Source: Blepharisma stoltei | Taxonomy: Eukaryota > Ciliophora > Heterotrichea > Heterotrichida > Blepharismidae | Reading direction: 5' to 3' | Assembly: GCA_914767885.1 (NCBI GenBank) | Contig: CAJZBQ010000006.1 | Location: 1 to 64,000 of the forward strand | DNA length: 64,000 nt | Shown here: piece by piece, positions 38,277 through 49,899 of the stretch | Numbering within the stretch: position 1 is the first letter of the stretch | Layout: each line of letters opens with the position of its first letter | Position numbers and translations under genes: made by a program | The notes under the pieces: generated by a model | The model's input: the letters and a program-made list of their open reading frames with translations, nothing else | The model's database searches: none | Told to the model about the DNA's origin: nothing

Positions 38277-41200
38277 TTATCCTTCACTATCCAATGTACT
38301 CATATATAAAGCTAAGCTATTTCTTCTTACTGTAGAAAATGTTGGAGAAACATTTGAAAAACTTGCTATATGATGAAGCGCTGATGTCCTATCTTTCAGC
38401 AATTCTTTAGGATTCCCATACTCACTGCACGCTCCTTCATTAACAATCATAACAAAATCACAAGTCAATATAAAATCCAGTCTATGGGCTATGATAAGAG
38501 CTGTGCAGTCTCCACAGGTAGCATCAACAGTCTCATATATTTTTTCTTCAGTGCCATAATCCACATTTGACGTTATCTCATCCATAACAAAAATTTTATT
38601 TTGCCTTAATAGTGCTCTTGCTAATTTCCCACTTAGGCAAACAAAACTGTCGGAAAAATCCCTATTTTTTTGGTAAAAACCGAAACTCCATAAGCTTAAA
38701 AAATTATTTTAATATAAAAAATTTTATGAAAAAATACTTTATAATTATTATAATGAAATCTCTAGCTAATCTATTTTGAAACCGCTTGTGTTTAAAACAT
38801 AAATTTTATAAATTAAATTTGAGAATAAGGATTTTTTAAATTTTGAAAAAAAAATAACCCTAGTGAGAACAACATTTATTTTTTCGCTCATGAAAGGTGG
38901 AATAAGCAAAAAAGCTGCTTTTCTCCAGCAGAAAGCGTTTTTGACGAGAAATAGTTATGAAGCCCTCCAAGAAGCACAGAAATTTTTTCATCCATCCCTA
39001 CAAGCTGCAGCGCAGTCCAAATTTCGTCTTCATTATACTCATTAAGAGGATCCATATTATAAATAACTGAATTGTGGAAAATTATCGGAGTCTGCGGAAT
39101 CACTGTGATGCATTTTCTAAGATGTGTTAAATTTGCTTGAGAAATGTCCATTCCATCAATTAAAACTTGTCCCTGCTGGATTTCTACAAACCTCAATAAA
39201 GTGTTAATTATACTAGTTTTGCCGCTCCCTGACCTCCCAACAATTCCTATTTTGCAGCCTCCTTCAAATATAACGTTCATTGAATTTAGGGCTCGTGTAC
39301 CATCATCATAAGCCACTACCACATCCCTAAACTCGATTTCTCCTTTTGTAATTTCTAGTTTTGCCTCATAAGAATTGTCTTCTGGCTTTATTTTTAAATT
39401 TTTTAGCAGCTCGGTGATACAGTAAATAGAATTTTTTACCTTTCTAAAAGTATACATGGCATATGCACTTTGCATGCCAATTCTTTGGACAAAACTGAGC
39501 CCTGACCCAAGTGTTGCGGCACTTAATGTGCCTTTTAACGGCACACATAAAAATGGTGTGGCGAATTAGCATGCCCTATTAACACCTGTGGAAGGGACAG
39601 CCCAGCAAGGCCAAAGGGTGTTCTCTTGGCCAATCTAGCAATTTCTCAACGTTATACCAGAATTTGCGCCTTAGGCTACAAGTATCAGTCTGACCAATAG
39701 ACTAGCCAGAAAATTTACTATAAATTTCCGGAAAGGCACTCCATTGAAGGAAGGCACTGTAAGCCAGCGTCTTTAACTCCGGATTGCGAGTGCAAACCAT
39801 CGCCCAGATAGAACAGCACATATCTTTAGGCCGTGAAACCGGACTGACAAGCAAGAGGGTGGAGCGAAGCAAGGGACGTTAAAAGCCGAAATGGTTGGCT
39901 TGAAGCTACTAAATAATAATTTACGTAAGTAAGTCTTTTAGCGGCACTGAAATTATAATATAGCTGGCTATTAATGCTATAAATGGGATATCAAGTAAAA
40001 ACAGCATCCACCTCATTGCAGCTGATTGGGCAAAAAAACAAGCCGCAGACCTTTCTACTGCAGCTCGAAATGACTGCTTATGAGCTGATAAAAGCTTATA
40101 GCTTCGGAGACAGTATAATCCTGAAGCAGTTGACGATAAGTGGCTTACAATAGGAGCTTTGCTTGCATTATAAGTTGCGTTAAAAATGTCCAGGTATCTA
40201 TTGCTTTTATTGAAATTATAAATGCATGCTATTAATATAGGGACAAGGGCAATAGAAAGGTAGCCATCACTGATAATCATCATCACAAAAGAGCCTATAA
40301 GGAAGAAAAACAGTCCAATACACTCAGCTATTAAGGTAGGGATATATTCATCAACTTGTTCAATATCATTACTAAATCGATTCATCAGAAATCCTTGACT
40401 TTTGTGGGTAAAATAGTGAAGAGGAGCACTAATTAAGGCAGCAAAAGAAATATTGTGAAGCTTTTTGGCTGATTCTAACAATGTTGAAGTAACTAAAGCA
40501 TTTCTGATAACTGACGCAAGAACTAGCCCTAGCCCAATCGCGAATAAAGCCCAATAAAAATGGCTAGATTTTTGGTCCGACTTGCTTTTTTCAGACCAAT
40601 AATAAATCCACCAAGGCATCAATGTATACAATCCTGACGCAAGTATAATAAAAAAGATAATTAAAGGAGACGATCAGCACCACCCAAGCTTGAAATACTT
40701 ATAAAAAGATTCCCAGCTTTTATGGTGACTTTTTTCTGCATCATGGGTTTTTTTGTCATATATATTAGGAGCATTTACCTCAATGACGACTTTTTTGCCA
40801 TTTATAGGGGAAGCGTCACAAATTGACGTCTCAATTTGCAAGACCCCGCCTATCATCTTATAAACCTTTGTATAGTCATGAATATAATCAATTAAATGGG
40901 TGACTAAAACTCGAGTTTTTTCATTTAAATACCCAATTATAAGCCTGTCATAAATTTCTCTAGCAATTCTTATGTCAATTGATGACAAAGGGTCGTCAAA
41001 AATGTATATATCAGCTTGTGAATATATAGCTCTTGCCAAGTTGATTCTGGTTTTTTGCCCTCCACTTATATTTGACCCTTTGTCTCCTATAATTGTTTCG
41101 TCGCCGTTTTTGAATTTGCTTATGTCGTCTTCTAGCATAGAGTAATATAAAGCGTGCCTATAGTCAGTTTCGTCATATGGCCTTTCCATTACAATGTTTT

Positions 41201-43180
41201 CTTTTACGGTCCCTCGGAATATCCAGGGCTCTTGAGGGACATAGGCAACTTTTCCTCCACGGTATATTTCCCCTTCTTCAATATGCATTTCGCCTAATAG
41301 TGACAGCATAAGTGAAGTTTTCCCTGAGCCGACTTGTCCATATATGACACACATTTCACCTCTGTGAATTGTTAAATTGATATCTCTCAGACAAAAATTG
41401 CCCTCTTCTTCGTCATGGGCTTGTTTTGTTCAGTAACTTGTAACGTTTTTTAGCATGATTTCTCCTTTAGGGTACTTTAAATAGAGTTTTTGATGCTCTT
41501 TTTCTAGGAGAAATTTCCCAAGAAGTACTAGTCCTCTGTATGAGTTTCAGTAATATTCTATTGCGACTGGCAAAACTATGGCAATATAGTACTCTCCAAG
41601 CAGCAAAAATGTGAGGGTTGGGGTCACGATTTTGTAGTCGATATAGCCATCGTTATAATAAATAATCCTTAACTTAGCTTAATTAAGATTATAGGAAAAA
41701 TTTTCTGGTAGGCTTCATTCATCTCCATAATGCGCCTCTATTTACTTGCCAGCCCCTTCTGACCTCGATGGTTGGTCGTTAAGAGTCAGAGATTCTGGGT
41801 CACCATGCTGTAAGTCAACGGGTTCAACTTCCAGAAATCCATCTCGGCCAAATGGAACTTCAAAGATTAGGACATACTGCCCGGTATTGCGATGGGAAAC
41901 ATTACCGATCGACCGAAAGTAACCTCGCTGGTGCTACTGGGGCTACCCTTTCCAACTTTGAGCGCCATCACCCCACGAGGTAAGCTTAGTTGACCTAGAT
42001 CAGCATTGACTCCATCAAGCCAAGTAAAATCTGGCCGAATAAACATTGCCGGACTCTATCCTCACTCCTGCAAGGTCCCTGGGTTGCTTTAGCTGCACTT
42101 ATTAATAGGATGGGTTCTCCTCACCATTTTTAATCTCTATAATAATTAATCCCAAAAGTTAGTATGCAGCCTAGTGATATAGAAGTAGTTCCTATCGCCT
42201 TGCTTATTGTTTTAATGTAGGCTCGCCGGCGAGTTTGCTTTAATTCTTGATCTCTCAGCTGAAAAATTAGATCTGCATATGCATATTCTCAGGTATATGA
42301 TTTCAGAAATTTGATGGTATCAATAACTTCATTGGTTTTTTTTATCCTTGATTCTGCAATACGAGATGAAGCCAATTTTAATTTTATTACCCAATGAGAG
42401 AGCTTTGTTGTTATAGGCCACATGGTCGTCATTAATAATAATCCTAAAACTCCTGCATACCCAGTATACTAAATTATATAGAATTTAACCATATTATTTG
42501 CAAATTTCTCCTATAATTAGGCTCATAATATGAATACAATTATAAAAAATTGATATATAATAATATAACGCTAAAAATATAGCAATCGCAGCAAATGGGG
42601 TGACCAAAGTATAAACAGGCGTCGAGAAAAAGTCATAAGCCTGCAAATAAGTCCCAGTCAGGTTAACAACTCTGCTTGATACATCGCCAGAGTTTATCAC
42701 TTCATGGGAAAGCCTACACAGCTTTTTGTTCATCAATTTCAAAAGTGCACATTTTATTGAAAACCCGAACATTTCTAAATGAAAATTCCCAAGGTTCCTA
42801 CAAAGTCTTGAAATAGTAAATAAAATAATGATCCCGAAGCCAATGGTAAATCCTGTGCTTATATCATCGTCATTTCAAAAATACTCGACTAGTCTACCCA
42901 AAAGAATAGAAATTGCTATAAGCGAAAAGACCTCAATAAAAATCGGTATATTTATTATGCAATATTTTCAAAAAATACCTTTTCAAAGAGCCTTAAAAAA
43001 GCTTGGGTCTTTGTTTTGCTGCTCCTTTTTTCATTTATTTGATATTTTATGCGCTACGTGGTCTATATCAATGATTTTGGGTTTTCGGAAAACCGCATGA
43101 GGGTTTTGAGTATAATTTCGACTTCATCAAAATGAGAGTTTTGATAAAAAAGTGGAACGATCATAAGAGGACTCTACCAT
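38277..43180 (-). CDS. ABCC-type (MRP-like) ABC transporter, carrying four insertions
   Basis: Start ATG 43178-43180 (MVESSYDRSTFLSKLSFWW). TMD1 is split by a TA-bounded segment (about 42467-42563) and a SINE-like element (41669-42137). NBD1: GQVGSGKTS (Walker A), NISGGQKTR (signature), IYIFDDPLSS (Walker B, Asp at the catalytic position as in ABCC NBD1). TMD2 follows KLGWCW, split by a second SINE-like element (39545-39934) at SVPLK. NBD2: GRSGSGKTS, TLSAGEKQLF, then a MITE (38625-38905), then CLARALLRQNKIFVMDEITS and IIAHRL. All joins are in frame. Several Trp are UGA (YYWNS, YTWEY). ABCC proteins export conjugates or regulate channels; there is no TMD0. Ends TLDSEG. Confidence 0.9.
38625..38905. 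mobile_element. Family-1 MITE (IES) in ABC transporter NBD2
   Basis: TAA at 38622-38624 and 38903-38905. Ends TTTCCCACTTAGGCAAACAA and TTCGCTCATGAAAGGTGGAA (diverged terminal motifs), family body between. Excision joins KQLFCL to ARALLRQ across the signature/Walker B spacer. 281 bp. Confidence 0.85.
39545..39934 (+). mobile_element. SINE-like insertion in ABC transporter TMD2
   Basis: TSD CTTTTAACGGCAC (39532-39544) / CTTTTAGCGGCAC (39935-39947), one mismatch, containing TA. Head ACATAAAAATGGTGTGG, tail CTAAATAATAATTTACG. 390 bp, GC-rich. The gene is on the opposite strand; both copies encode SVPLK-type residues, so one copy restores the gene. Confidence 0.88.
41669..42137 (-). mobile_element. 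SINE-like insertion in ABC transporter TMD1
   Basis: TSD TATAATAAATAATCC (41654-41668) / TATAATAATTAATCC (42138-42152), one mismatch. Minus-strand head AAAAATGGTGAGGAG; tail at left (TTAACTTAGCTTAATTAAG). Interior similar to 27412-28264 without its MITE. Collapsing to one TSD gives TFGINYYNDG. Confidence 0.88.
42467..42563. mobile_element. Short TA-bounded IES candidate in ABC gene
   Basis: About 96 bp between TAT codons of the same phase; without removal the frame ends at EICK. Removal joins LALYYY to TGYAGVLGLLLM, a plausible membrane helix. The repeated ATA around 42555-42565 leaves the exact right end open by a few bases. Confidence 0.6.
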
Positions 43181-43689
43181 TGATTGAAAATATTTAAAGG
43201 AAGATATGAATCAATGATTTATTAATAAAATGAATTTCTTGAGAATGATAAATAGTCTAGGAATAACTAACTCTTAAGAATAAAAAATAATAAGTGTGTA
43301 AAGTAAGAAAATTTACTTAGCCAGTAAATATAAATAAATGTATATAAAAATACCATATTACAGCATTGGCAGTCTCTAATTTCTATTAATATAATTAGGT
43401 ATATTCCCATTTTAACAGAATTATAAAAAATAGACTATTTAAATCAAAAAGCGTTAGAAATAATCTTCAACTTAATAAGTTTTAATTTATATCTAAAAAT
43501 TTGTTACAAATAAATACTAGCCGATTTATTAGTTTTCTTTCAATAAAAATTGAAAGGAAAAATACAAAAAATAATAAAATTTTTAATAAGCAAATAAAAG
43601 CAGAATCTGACAATTAAATTCCTTTCTCTTCATATTTTAAGAACTATTAATATCACTTATTATATCAGAAACAGCTTATAATACTTAAA
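43181..43689. other. Intergenic region between divergent genes
   Basis: 509 bp, very AT-rich. It probably holds both promoters. No gene, RNA or element is seen. Confidence 0.5.
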
Positions 43690-45226
43690 ATGGACATGCT
43701 GAAAATTTTAGCTGACTATGCTTATGGCCAGCAGCAATATCAAATCGGGAATTATACAGTCAATATCCAAGAGAAGCTTTCAGAAGGCGGGTATGCATAT
43801 GTTTACAAATGCGTCGATATAAATACAAACAAAGAATACGCTCTTAAAAAAATTTTATGCCAAGATCAAGAACGCTATAGAATGGCGCAGCGAGAAGTCG
43901 AAGTTATGCGAGCTATCCCAGAAAATGATAATATCGTCAGATTTTATGATTCCACAGTCATTACAGAAGGCAAAACGAGGTCAGTTTTACTACTTTTAGA
44001 GCTCTGTACTGAAGGGACACTTATAAATCTCCTAGAAAAATATAATGGCCAGCTTTCACTTCCCCAGATTTTTATATACCAATTTAATAAAATATCTTGT
44101 CATTATAATAATTTTTAATATATAGAAAAAGGCTGCTATTAAAATTTTATTTCTATATAAATAAATATATATCATAAAAGAAATATTAACAGCAGTCCAA
44201 GTAGTCCACAGAGCAGGCTTTATCCACAGAGACCTGAAAGTAGAAAATATCCTTTTACACAACAAAAAATTCAAGCTTTGTGACTTTGGAAGCTGCACTT
44301 CAGAAATAATCGAGCTATCAACTGCATCGAGAAACGATTTATTGAGTTATCAAGAAACTTTTGAACGAGAAACTACTTTAATGTACAGACCCCCTGAAAT
44401 GATAGATTTATATGCAAGGCACCGAATTGATTTTAAAGCAGATGTCTGGATGATTGGCTGCATTCTATATACTTTACTCCCTCAGTGAGTGAACAAAAAC
44501 ATTGGGAAAATCCCTATTTTTGGCTAAAAATTCACCTCTGTGAGAGAAGTTTTAATATAAATTTTTTTATAAAATATTTTGATATATAAATGGGAATTCG
44601 TATGATGAAGTCTCTCGATCTAGTTCTGTTGAATTTTAAACAGCTTGAATTCTAAAATATAAACTTTACAATTTAAATTGATTATTGCGAGAAAAAAAAA
44701 ATTTAATATAAAATTTATATAGGAGGTTAGGGAGTTAGCATTTTTCAGACATCCTTTTCAAGACCAAGCTCAATTAGCTATTGTTAATGCCCATTATTCA
44801 TTTCCACAAGGGTCAAGATTTAATAATAAATTCCATAGTTTTATTGCGTGGATTTTAAACCCCATTCCTGCACTGAGACCTTCTGTGGATGAGTTAATTA
44901 ATGCTATAGAAAATTATGAGTCGGTTGGAAATTTTGGAAATTCAGCCCCACAGCAGTCTCAGGCGAAAAATGTGAGGAAAAGGGAAGATAGAGATATGAC
45001 TGATGAAGAAATTCAAAGAGAAATTATGAAGATCAGAAACCAAGGAGCACAGCCAAAACCAAGACCAAAAGTTGATACAAGACAAAATCAGCCACAGAAT
45101 ATATGGAGTGCTCCGGCTTCAGTTCAAGTCACCCAACAAACTCAGCAGCAAACTGTAGAAAATGCTAATTTATTAGGGTTTAGCCCTCCAAAAGGTTCAA
45201 ACAACGCAGGCTGGGCGAAATTTTAA
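43690..45226 (+). CDS. NAK-family (AAK1/GAK-like) protein kinase, two IESs
   Basis: MDMLKILADYAYGQQQYQIG; glycine loop LSEGGYAYVYKC, ATP Lys in YALKKILC. A 100-bp TA-bounded segment (44075-44174) splits the helix after LSLPQIF; removal gives IFIKEILTAVQVVH. Then HRDLKVENILL, DFGSC and MYRPPEMIDLY, typical of the NAK family. A MITE (44477-44737) follows GCILYTL; removal continues AFFRHPFQDQ to LRPSVDEL and a Gln/Pro-rich tail (QNIWSAPASVQVTQQ) ending AGWAKF. NAK kinases phosphorylate clathrin adaptors in endocytosis; the tail may bind coat proteins (inference). Confidence 0.9.
44075..44174. mobile_element. 100-bp TA-bounded IES in NAK kinase
   Basis: TA at 44075-44076 and 44175-44176, both codon positions 2-3 of ATA. 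AT-rich, multiple stops inside, no clear TIR. Exactly 100 bp is removed. Confidence 0.75.
44477..44737. mobile_element. Family-1 MITE (IES) in NAK kinase
   Basis: TTA at 44474-44476 and 44735-44737. Left end CTCCCTCAGTGAGTGAACAA, internal motif CACCTCTGTGAGAG (about 44532), body with ATATATAAATGGGAATTCG, right end GGAGGTTAGGGAG. Removal gives LYTLAFFRHP. Confidence 0.9.
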
Positions 45227-45946
45227 TACATTAAATTTGTTTAGCTTTTAATAATGTTATCCTAACTTAACTGGGAGTGCTGATTAAATGAATTTTATAA
45301 ATCATGATATTATTAAAAACTAAAAATGTAGGAAATTTGGATCTTAAAATGTCTTTTTCAGTATTGATTTATATTAATTATTAATCCTCTGGAGTAAGCA
45401 AGATATTGAAAAATCTTTATTTTAAAGTCAATGAATGAGTAAATAGCTTATCTTTATGAATAATTATGTCTTAATGACTTATAAGCAAAACTCAATGAAG
45501 ATTAGAATAGTTCTAATAGACAATATTTATTATTAATTTTAGATCTATGCAAATTATAAAAAATTCCAAAAGAATAAACAAATTGAAATAATAAAGCGAA
45601 AGAGAATTATTTCAATTTAAAAAAAATCTATTATAAGCATATTGAATATAATACATATGTATAGAGATAGAAACCTATATTATATCAGAGCTTAGAAAAT
45701 AGCTTATAATATGATTGACTGTATTATTATTTAAATATCTAATTATCTGAATTCGATTTTTTACTCAAAGTTTTCTAAAAGCTCCTATTACTCAAATTCT
45801 GTTCCATTTTCTCTTAATAATTAAAAACCCCACCATTATAATAGTCAAAATTTTTCAGTTCTTTTAAGTACATAAGAGCATTTTAAAATATGACATCAAA
45901 ATAAATAAAAAGCTAAAAAATACTCCATCTGTATTGTAAATTAATT
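45227..45946. other. AT-rich intergenic spacer
   Basis: 720 bp between two plus-strand kinase genes. No ORF above background, no TSD-flanked element and no RNA structure was found. Confidence 0.55.
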
Positions 45947-47807
45947 ATGGGAAATACACTTGAACAAAAAGAAGTAAAAACAGTCCAGCCAACCTCGCTT
46001 CACAAAAGTGATTTTAATTTTCATTATGTAATTGGCAAAGGTGGCTTCGGAAGGGTCTGAAAAGTCGAAATGAGAAAAACCCATCAAATTTTAGCCATGA
46101 AAGAAATGTATAAATTTAGGGTGGTAAGTAAAAGAAGCGTTTATTCTGTAATGAACGAAAGGAAGCTTTTGTCTATCTTAAAGCATCCCTTTATTGTAAA
46201 TATGCAATATGCTTTCCAAGATAAAGAAAATTTATTTCTTGCTATGGACTTGATGACAGGAGGCGATTTGCGTTTTCATATAGGTAAAGTTCGTAGATTT
46301 ACTGAAGAAGAAACCCGTTTTTTCGTCGCGTGTATAGTAACTGGCTTAGAATATCTACATGTGAACGGAGTTATACATAGAGATATAAAGCCAGAAAATT
46401 TGGTTTTTGATAATAAAGGTTATTTAATAAAATGGCATTCGCATCATGGAATTTTAGTTATGGGGTGGGCTTTTTTGGAGAATTTTGCACAGAAACAGAG
46501 GTTTAACTTTGGGGAACTGCTCCAAGTGCATCAAGAGACTTAAAGCTTTTTCTAACCTCAATAGAAACACGCAGGAGCTGAGTTAGGCATAGCGAGTGCA
46601 ACATGCACCGTGAGGTTTCTGGCCAGAGATAAGGCTTGTTTCGGATTCTTGAGTCTGTCTAAAATATTAAGTGGCGTCGGAATTCTCGTGAAGTCATCAC
46701 TTTGGACTTTAAAAGGGGGGGCCGCGACCTAGTCACCACTACTAAGCTAATTGAGACTAAGATAATAAAGGTTATTTAAGAATAACTGACTTTGGTATCG
46801 CCAAAATTTTTACCCCAGAGAATTTCAGAGACACGTCTGGGACTCCTGGCTATATGGCACCTGAAGTGATGTGCAGACAAAACCATGGCATTGCTGTGGA
46901 TTATTTCGCACTTGGGGTGTTAACCTATGAATTTATGGTTGGCAGAAGACCATATTCAGGGAGAAATAGAAAAGAAATAAAAGACGGTATTATGTCAAGA
47001 CAAGTCCAGCTAAAAAAATCTGAAGTCCCTCCTGGGTGGTCGATGGAAGCAGCCGATTTTATTAATAAATTATTACAGAGAAAGCCGGAAAATAGGCTTG
47101 GAAATAACGGACCACATGAAGTGAAAAACCATCAGTGGCTCAGAGATTTCCCATGGAAAAAGCTTCTGGAAAAAAGTTTGGAAGCGCCTTATATTTGTTT
47201 AACTCCCCCCCCCCCCTCCGTGAGCGAACAAAAAAATTTTGTTCGCTCACGGAGGGGGGGTTAATTTTTTTTTTTAAAAAAAATTTATATATAAATTTTT
47301 ATAAAAAATATTTTTTTCGAAATTTAAAAAAATCCTAATTTGCAAAAATTGGGAAGCAAATATTAATTTAATTTGCAAAATTTATGTTTTAAAACGCAAT
47401 TTGTTTAAAATTAAACAGAATTAGCTCTAGATTTCATTATACTAATTATCACTTATATATCAAAATTTTTTTCCATTAAAATTTTTTCTATTAAAAAAAT
47501 TTTTGTTCACTCACGGAGGGTGGGTTTTTGGTCAAAAATGGCGATTTTTCTAATGGTTTTGTTCGCTCACGGAGGGGGGGGGGGAGTAAGTGAAGATAAT
47601 TTTGACTCAAGAGTTAATAATGACTGAAAAGACGACATTGACCCCTCTATTCGACAAAAGTCAATAGAAGGGATTTTTGAAGGCTATTTCTTTGACGCAA
47701 GAGCTCCGCCAAGGAGAATGAGTGATGAAAAAATCCAAATCCAAAAAGGGGAAGAATCTACTGTACAGATCAGATATCAAGAAAACATCCAAAAAAGCTT
47801 TGTATAA
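45947..47807 (+). CDS. AGC-like Ser/Thr kinase with N-myristoylation-type start
   Basis: MGNTLEQKEVKT (Gly2 suits N-myristoylation). The glycine loop GKGGFGRVWKV contains UGA as Trp; then AMKEMYKF, FLAMDLMTGGDLRFHI, HRDIKPENLVF. A SINE-like element (46428-46760) interrupts at DNKGYL; its 19-bp duplication collapses to give LRITDFGIAKI and TPGYMAPEV. A full family-1 MITE (47203-47589) follows APYICL and removal continues SEDNFDSRVNNDW to EGYFFDARAPP and IQKSFV. Overall layout resembles STK32 (YANK) kinases, which also have an N-myristoyl site; the subfamily is not certain. Confidence 0.9.
46428..46760 (+). mobile_element. SINE-like insertion in AGC-like kinase
   Basis: Perfect 19-bp TSD GATAATAAAGGTTATTTAA (46409-46427, 46761-46779). 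Head TAAAATGGCATTCGC, tail CTAAGCTAATTGAGACTAA. 333 bp, GC-rich. The longest TSD in the window; contains TA. Confidence 0.93.
47203..47589. mobile_element. Full-length family-1 MITE (IES) in AGC-like kinase
   Basis: TAA at 47200-47202 and 47587-47589. Reverse orientation relative to the 19.4-kb copy: hairpin of facing motifs at the left (about 47205-47262), internal motif near 47505, terminal motif and G-tract at the right. Nearly identical to the 19.4- and 55.0-kb copies. Confidence 0.93.
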
Positions 47808-48165
47808 ATCATATAATTTATCAATTGATAAAAATAGTGAAATGCAGACTGTAAATTAATTTTTTTTTTATTTTGTCAATTCAGTGGTAATATAAATTTT
47901 GATGAAATTTTTCGATAAAATTAGCATTAATAAGGATTTTTAACATCAGAATTATAATTTGGCGGATTTTGTACTTAATTAAGCAAAAAAAGATAAAACC
48001 GGAGGCTGTGCTATAGAAACTTAAATGATAGTTCATGAAGACAATATAATAATTTAAGTCTCATAATTGCCATTTTATATAATTTTACAAATTCCTCTTA
48101 GCCTGATATTTTATTAAATGGAGATTGAAGCCATATTAATCGCATTTTTAAATATCAGTACAGGA
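47808..48165. other. Intergenic spacer
   Basis: 358 bp, AT-rich, nothing recognisable. Confidence 0.45.
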
Positions 48166-48327
48166 TTAAAGAGTTAAAGAAATCTCAGCATGCTTCTTGA
48201 TCTGCTTTAAGACAAAGAACTCTCCCCAAAATCCATTCCTGGTTTTTAAAGCACCTAAAATCCTGCGTTTTCTCTTTCCCACAAAAATTTCTTTCCACAA
48301 ATAAAAATCTTTCTCCCACTTGTTCAT
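48166..48327 (-). CDS. Small basic protein (53 aa), tentative
   Basis: MNKWEKDFYLWKEIFVGKRK through KKHAEISLTL, stop TAA. Rich in Trp, Lys and Phe, no UGA, and the start lies in a TTAATG context with a 49-bp gap to the divergent MATE gene. The composition looks like a small organellar or ribosomal protein, but there is no recognisable family and chance cannot be excluded. Confidence 0.4.
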   Translation of the reverse strand: MNKWEKDFYLWKEIFVGKRKRRILGALKTRNGFWGEFFVLKQIKKHAEISLTL

Positions 48328-48376
48328 TAATTTCTCCTTTTATAATTTATCATTAAATTATCAAAGGGTGTAAATC

Positions 48377-49891
48377 ATGGAAGAAAACCTCAACGAGTAC
48401 CACCCAATCCAAAAGAAGCCAATTTTCAAACGAGTAAAACGAACCTTTAAGCTAGCAAGCATGTTTTCTTATAGTATTCTTATAACACAAATTCAAGAGC
48501 TAATCGTGATGTGGTTCATTGGTAACTACCTCGGGGCCAAAGAACTCGAAGCATTCGGAATAAGCTCAATCTGGGTCGAGCTGACAGCTACTTCAGTCTT
48601 CATCGGAATTTCTGGAGCTATTGACACTTTATGCTCCCAAGCCCACGGAGTTGAAAATATCAGGCTCCAGACCCTTATTTTACACAAGTCTTTATTTATG
48701 GGTTTTCTTTGCTGTATCCCATCAGCAATCACATGGGGTTTCAGTACCCAAATATTTGATATATTTGGCCTAGAATGCAGCGAAGAAGCTGGGGAATATT
48801 TAAGATATTTTATTTATGCAATGCCAGCGAAATGTATATATGAAATTGTTAGTCATTTTATGTTCACACAATATGTTTTAATCCCTGAATTTATTTGTAG
48901 CTCTACAGATACCCCTCTGCAGATTCTTCTTAACTATCTGTTAGTCCCTGCATATGGTATGAAAGGCGCTGCAATTGCAGGAGGTATATGTGCATGGGTC
49001 AGGCTTGGGATTTTTTTTATATCACTTTTTATTATGAAATGCCATAAAAATAACTGATCTGGCTTTGATTTTTCCAATTTTTTTGATAATTGGGGAGAAT
49101 TAGTGAAACTTTCAGTTTCTTCGACAGCACATATATTTGTGGAATGGACTGCGTTTGAGATTTCTGCATTATTTGCGGCTTGGATTAATGATGGAGATGT
49201 AAGTTTGGCTGCGTGGGTTATATTACTAAAAGTTTTATTAATAGAAGAGACTATTTCTACAGGGTTTGGAGAAGCTGCAGCTACTTTAATTGGTAATAGC
49301 GTGACAAAGCTGAAAATAAGCCTATCAAAACAATATATGAAAATCAGTATAATCCTTAGTGCTTTAGTGAATGGAATGATATTGTTAGCTTTGTTTATCA
49401 GTAGGTATGAGTTTGGAAAATTATTTTTTATGATGGATGAGGATGACTCCAGCGAAGATATAGTGAGAAAAATCGGCGATATTTTCCCGCTATATGCAAT
49501 TATATATGCTTCTGATAGTATATATTTAGTAATTGTTGGGGCGATGAGGGCTTTAGGTAAGCAGCCTTTAAATTTAGTTATTGCAATAGGGGCTGATTTA
49601 ATAGTAGGAGTTCCATCACAGTATATTAATTTATATATGAATGATATTTAAAAATAATGCAAAAAAGCTTTAAAAATAGCCAATAAATATCATATATAAA
49701 GGCATATATTTGGAATTTTAATTGGACTAGAATTGGGTGGAATAATCCTTGGGATCATGATCTGCTATATCATAGAAATCGCTCCCCTGTTTTACATTTT
49801 TGCAAAGCTAGATTGGAATAAAGAATCCCAAATAGCCCGACTAAGGTCACTTGAAGAGAATAATGAAAAAGGCATAGAATTATTAGATTAA
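48377..49891 (+). CDS. MATE-family (DinF/NorM type) multidrug transporter
   Basis: MEENLNEYHPIQKKPIFKRV; twelve-helix layout with MATE hallmarks: FGISSIWVELTATSVFIGISGAIDTLCSQA, YLRYFIYAMPAKCIYEI, QILLNYLLVPAYGMKGAAIAGG, FGEAAATLIGN. Two UGA-Trp codons around 49057-49095 (NNWSGFDF, DNWGEL). A 60-bp TA-bounded segment (49645-49704) with three stops splits helix 11; removal gives NLYMNDIFGILIGLELGG. The C-terminus ends GIELLD. MATE proteins exchange organic cations or metabolites for H+ or Na+; substrate unknown. Its stop is 9 bp from the stop of the convergent neighbour. Confidence 0.9.
49645..49704. mobile_element. 60-bp TA-bounded IES in MATE gene
   Basis: TA at 49645-49646 and 49705-49706, same codon phase. 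Contains UAA at 49649 and two others. This is the only TA pair I found that removes all stops and keeps the helix intact. Confidence 0.65.
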
Positions 49892-49899
49892 ATAACGCA

